From Calothrix sp. HK-06 (lineage in GTDB: Bacteria; Cyanobacteriota; Cyanobacteriia; Cyanobacteriales; Nostocaceae): DNA of 43,903 nucleotides. Below are positions 40,943 through 43,903 of this stretch, piece by piece (the stretch's first letter is position 1; every line of letters starts with the position of its first letter). Both the position numbers and the translations under genes were made by a program. Below the pieces are notes generated by a model. That model was given only the letters and a program-made list of their open reading frames with translations. It was not told where the DNA came from and ran no database searches. The stretch covers positions 1 through 43,903 of the forward strand of contig NZ_MRCD01000076.1 in assembly GCF_001904745.1 (NCBI RefSeq), given 5' to 3'.

Positions 40943-41506
40943 TTACGTGTTGAATGTGGCAACAAAACCTGTTTTGATACCCTTTTTAAAGCCACTTTTT
41001 TCGTAGAACTGGTGTATTTCCTCACGTTTATTACCACTTAAGAGCATTACTTTGTAACAATTATGGCTCCATGCAAATTGTAGGGCATGGTGTATCAGGC
41101 GCCTTCCAACACCTTGCGGACGATAGTCCGCGTGAGTAATTACATTCTCAATCAACCCATAGGGACGGGCACCGCGCGTCAGATTAGGAACAACTACCAA
41201 GGTGCAAGAAGCAATGAGGTGTCCATCGAAATCTGCCACAAAGCAATTAATCTTGTAATCACTCAATATTTGATTCCATATCTTATTATCACCTAACTCA
41301 CCTAAAATTTTTATCATTTCTTGCTTGGCATCTATATAGCAAAAAAGATCTTCACTTAAATCAATATAGTTATATTCAGGTCCTTCCTTTAAGAACTTTA
41401 ATCTTTTGACTTTGACCTCATCTTTACTAAATGCGCTTTGATTAAGTTTCCTTTCTAGCTTAAGACTCTCTAATTCCTCTCGTTCGCTAAATTCGACTTT
41501 ACCCAT
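40943..41506 (-). CDS. GNAT-family N-acetyltransferase
   Basis: A 187-residue protein. After an unusual charged N-terminus (MGKVEFSEREELESLKLERK, about 55 residues) comes a GNAT domain: YIDAKQEMIKILGELGDNKI, CFVADFDGHLIASCTLVVVP and NVITHADYRPQGVGRRLIHH (CoA loop R-x-x-G-V-G-R), ending QFYEKSGFKKGIKTGFVATF. The frame remains open for about 35 codons upstream of ATG 41506 (to about 41615), so the real start could be further up or the N-terminus could be fused from a lost gene. The 40-base gap to the isomerase-like gene permits co-transcription. Confidence 0.83.
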   Translation of the reverse strand: MGKVEFSEREELESLKLERKLNQSAFSKDEVKVKRLKFLKEGPEYNYIDLSEDLFCYIDAKQEMIKILGELGDNKIWNQILSDYKINCFVADFDGHLIASCTLVVVPNLTRGARPYGLIENVITHADYRPQGVGRRLIHHALQFAWSHNCYKVMLLSGNKREEIHQFYEKSGFKKGIKTGFVATFNT

Positions 41507-42039
41507 TCCGAAAATAAAAACCTTCTTAATTGGGACTAAAACAGAACCTCTTTTAGCGCAGTCAATTTTTTGATCATTAGGTGCTGTAATCTCTACAATG
41601 TCAAATATCTCTTACTTCTTGCTGTCCTTGCCTGGTAGATATCAGAGGGAGCATCCAGTTTTGGCAGAAACACCAAAACTCAGGGCGCCAGTAGATAACC
41701 ACTTTAATCTTAAATATAGTTCGTTATAATACTTACTATACATACTACAAAATTAGCTCAAACCTTATTCAAGCTTACGGATTTAATTAATAACTATTCT
41801 CAATATCTACTAAAACATTAACCAAAAAAATAATACTAACAAAAACAATATTCAACACAAGCGGAGGTTATAAGCTAAAGCTTATAACGACGCCACGGCG
41901 CCTATAATAAAAGCTGTTGTACCGATTGATACTGTAAAAAACAGTACAGCATCATCATTTGTTCGCAATATTTATATATTTTATGAACACCAATGTGTAG
42001 TAGTGCTGATGTTTCTAGGCTTTTATAAAAAGATTAAAT
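41507..42039. other. gap with left inverted repeat of the ISKra4 block
   Basis: No gene. 41616-41646 holds short debris upstream of the GNAT frame. 41647-41908 is the left long inverted repeat. 41909-42039 is AT-rich and contains a small TACTGTAAAAAACAGTA hairpin near 41930. Confidence 0.6.
41647..41908 (+). repeat. long inverted repeat, left copy (about 262 bases)
   Basis: The minus-strand sequence of this segment is nearly identical to 43496-43759. The outer end is GGGAGCATCCAGTTTTGGC and the inner end CCACGGCGCCTATAATAA. Differences are scattered single bases and one small indel near AAGCTAAAGCTT. Copies lie in opposite orientation around the transposase gene. Confidence 0.9.
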
Positions 42040-43202
42040 TTAAATGTTTAGTAAACCATTTAGATAGGCGCAACGCACTCCTAAAATTTGATTAACACTC
42101 CCAATATTCCACTTTGCCCCAGAAATCTTAATTCTTCTTCCAATTTGTTTAATTGCAGATTCTACTGCTCCAGAACCAATAGAGGATATTCCTTCAGCTT
42201 GATAATAAGTGTAATTAACAATCCTTGATTTATGCTTATCAATATAGGCAATAAAGTTTTTCGCTTGTTTGCCCTTTAAACCCATAAATAAAGTTTTAGC
42301 TTCATCAGCAGAACCTTGCCATAAAAGAGTCTTAGCGCGAATGTGCCGGGACAGAGTACTCTGTCCGGCAACTTCGCTAGCTTTTAAGCGTTTTAAAGAA
42401 CCACCAACTTTATAAAGATTTTCTTTTAAGTGATACCAATCTAATATTTCCAATCGCTGAAAATCTGAAGTTCCAAATTCTCTGGCTATATTCCAAACTC
42501 CGTCATGTCCCTTCGGGTTCAACACTTTGGCGGGACGGAAACCGACACCGCCAAGTGTTTCACCATCTCCCAAACAAACTAATGGATTTACTAATGGCTG
42601 ACTGTTAACATAATCAATTAATGATTGGTTATCACCAAAAAACGCTGCATAATAAATTCCTTGAAGGCGAATTGCTTTATAATCTTTCCAGTCAAACCCT
42701 TCTTTTGGTTGTCCACGTAGTCTTACTTTACCACCATCTACACTTACTTCAGAAATTTTTTGTTTTGCTAGTGGTAGTTGAAATTCATGTTCTAAAACTA
42801 GTTTTTGTTGTGTTGAATGTCCAACTTTAATACCCGTTTGTGCTTCAATCTCTATTTCTGCGTTCTGGTATGATTCATTCGCTGATATTCTTAAACACAA
42901 CTTTTGAAGCAATGGGCTTAATCTACTTCTTGGCTTAAATCCAAGTTTCTCTAATTGTTTCGCTTTTAATTGAAGTTCTCCAACAACGCTTTTTATTTTC
43001 CTTTTCTTACCTATTTTTGTTCCAGTTGTTTCTTCAATAAAAAAAAGGCTATTTCTGGACTTACATACTCTAATACTTGACTACGTACAGTTTTTTCTAT
43101 TCCTTCAAGGTCTGTCAAATTAGTTTTGTCTGCTTCTTCATACAATATTTCTGCAACTTCTTTCAGACAAGCATTAAGACGTTCTAATTTATCTTTGTTC
43201 AT
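42040..43202 (-). mobile_element. ISKra4-family transposase gene, frameshifted and carrying an inserted repeat
   Basis: The transposase starts MNKDKLERLNACLKEVAEIL (ATG 43202) and reads ADKTNLTDLEGIEKTVRSQV, LEYVSPEIAFFLL. A T8 run (43037-43044) leads to a stop at 43011 in this frame. With one more T it would read IEETTGTKIGKKRKIKS and continue through the rest: KISEVSVDGGKVRLRG, DWYHLKENLYKVGG, EGISSIGSGAVESAIKQI, GRRIKISGAKWNI. These are ISKra4 landmarks, including DDE-type acidic residues (SVDGGK, EILDWYH). An extra 18 residues (starting ETLGGVGFRPAKV) interrupt the conserved CLGDG-HDGVWNIA; they come from a 54-base small dispersed repeat. Together the lesions suggest an inactive or crippled element, unless slippage restores the frame. 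Confidence 0.88.
42508..42561 (-). repeat. 54-base small dispersed repeat inside the transposase gene
   Basis: The insertion adds exactly 18 codons, so the frame is kept, between the conserved CLGDG and HDGVWNIA segments. Its 34-base core matches the intergenic copy at 27784-27841 except for one base. It is on the minus strand relative to copy 1. Confidence 0.88.
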
Positions 43203-43495
43203 AATGGTTTATGCACGTTTTTACTGATTGTCAGCATTATCCCATAATTAAGATATTTTTATCAAGAAGGCTCTTGATAGGAGGCATTCGTCATTCGTGA
43301 ATCTGGCTCCTATTCTCTGCCCGTGACCTGCATGGAACAAGTGTATAAAACCTCACCGTCGCGCCCGGTGCTTATAATTGCTTGGGGTCAGAATCACCAA
43401 CGAAAAAGTTCATAAAAGCCCTATGCTATGAAGGCTTCTGCCTTCTTCAAGCGTCAGCTTCCAAAACATTTTACAATATCAAGGATTTATGAATT
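43203..43495. other. region between transposase start and right inverted repeat
   Basis: No gene. It contains the likely upstream end of the transposase element (TGTCAGCATTATCCC near 43228) and short direct/inverted bits (GAAGGCTTCTGCCTTC near 43429). Terminal repeats of the ISKra4 element itself could not be assigned with confidence. Confidence 0.45.
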
Positions 43496-43759
43496 TGATT
43501 ACAGGCGCCGTGGCATCGTTGCAAGCTAAAGCTTATAACCTCCGCTTGTGTTGAATATTGTTTTTGTTAGTATTATTTTTTTGGTTAATGTTTTAGTAGA
43601 TATTAAGAATAGTTATTAATTAAATCCGTAAACTTGAATAAGGTTTGAGCCAATTCTGTAGTATGTGTAGTAAGTACTATAACGAATTATATTTAAGATT
43701 GGAGTGGTTATCTACTGGCGCCCTGAGTTTTGGTGTTTCTGCCAAAACTGGATGCTCCC
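43496..43759 (-). repeat. long inverted repeat, right copy (about 262 bases)
   Basis: Inverted partner of 41647-41908, ending at GGATGCTCCC (43750-43759). The two copies bound a 2.1-kb block. No matching target-site duplication is visible at the outer ends. Confidence 0.9.
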
Positions 43760-43903
43760 GCTATACTTCTATAAAACAGTTCTAAAAGCTACTTCACAGG
43801 CGGCAACTGTAAAGCAACTGTTGAGAATTGCGCTAGTTGTTGACAAAGGACAAGCTGCCGCTCCACTGCAAGCAAAAATGACCGACCGCTTGCCACCAGC
43901 CGT
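43752..43903 (+). CDS. partial open frame running off the window edge
   Basis: From ATG at 43752, within the end of the right inverted repeat, an open frame of 50 codons runs to the window end without a stop. It reads YFYKTVLKATSQAATVKQLL and then ALVVDKGQAAAPLQAKMTDR. The start codon lies in repeat DNA, so the frame may be the 5'-truncated remainder of a gene cut by the mobile element. I do not recognise the family. It may equally be an accident. Confidence 0.3.
   Translation, partial: MLPLYFYKTVLKATSQAATVKQLLRIALVVDKGQAAAPLQAKMTDRLPPA

Noticed and set aside
1-43903. CRISPR array, tRNA or rRNA genes
   Set aside because: No regularly spaced repeats and no tRNA-like T-loop or anticodon arm sequence were found on reading both strands.

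Overview
The window comes from a filamentous cyanobacterium, probably Nostocales. The evidence is AT-rich DNA, a fused modBC molybdate transporter gene, a PEP-CTERM surface protein, an ISKra4-family transposase, very small dispersed hairpin repeats of the Nostoc type, and several cyanobacterial conserved hypotheticals. The usual cyanobacterial palindrome HIP1 (GCGATCGC) was not seen. GGCGCC is strongly iterated instead (about 77 copies by eye). There are no tRNA, rRNA, CRISPR or phage structural genes. The window is accessory-like, with a dozen or so intact operons separated by many decayed genes.

Layout. 1-4.2 kb holds small hypotheticals, a sulfatase remnant, a VOC protein and a broken AAA/PD-(D/E)XK gene. 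4.4-8.1 kb (minus strand) is a drug-export module: ABC ATPase, ABC permease, MarR regulator and MFS exporter. The same 20-base operator candidate lies before both the ABC operon and the MFS gene. 8.2-14.2 kb holds an orphan sulfonate-binding lipoprotein (SsuA), a VOC-GST zeta-GNAT operon, a methyltransferase, and an AhpD-like plus 2OG-Fe(II) oxygenase pair. 14.2-21.1 kb is molybdate: a truncated XRE/PBP regulator, a PEP-CTERM protein, modBC, a dead modA, a live modA and a molbindin, followed by the tail of a lost sulfate-binding protein. 21.1-23.1 kb holds a PPC protein, a DUF7219-like protein, a stand-alone RibD-type deaminase and FosX. 23.3-27.0 kb is arsR-pstS-pstC-pstA-pstB with a good three-repeat Pho box upstream. 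27-41.5 kb holds a HAD phosphatase, a beta-carbonic-anhydrase-like protein, a DHA2 MFS exporter, an SDR-hydrolase operon, a 44-codon ORF with SsuE, a GST, CysK, an alpha/beta hydrolase, a broken TauD, a methyltransferase, a maleylpyruvate-isomerase-like protein and a GNAT. 41.6-43.8 kb is a 2.1-kb block bounded by 262-base inverted repeats around a damaged ISKra4 transposase.

How it fits together. Many genes between 8 and 39 kb belong to organosulfur or thiol chemistry: SsuA, SsuE, TauD, CysK, two GST-fold proteins and a beta-CA-like protein. A recurring short motif, roughly CGATTWACYGTA or ACCGTAGTTWA, sits about 40-100 bases before ssuA, the VOC-GST operon, the beta-CA gene, the SDR-hydrolase pair, the small ORF/ssuE pair, cysK and tauD. 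I read this as a candidate sulfur-limitation regulon whose regulator lies outside the window. This is the most interesting hypothesis here. Its assignment to sulfur rests on gene content and has not been demonstrated.
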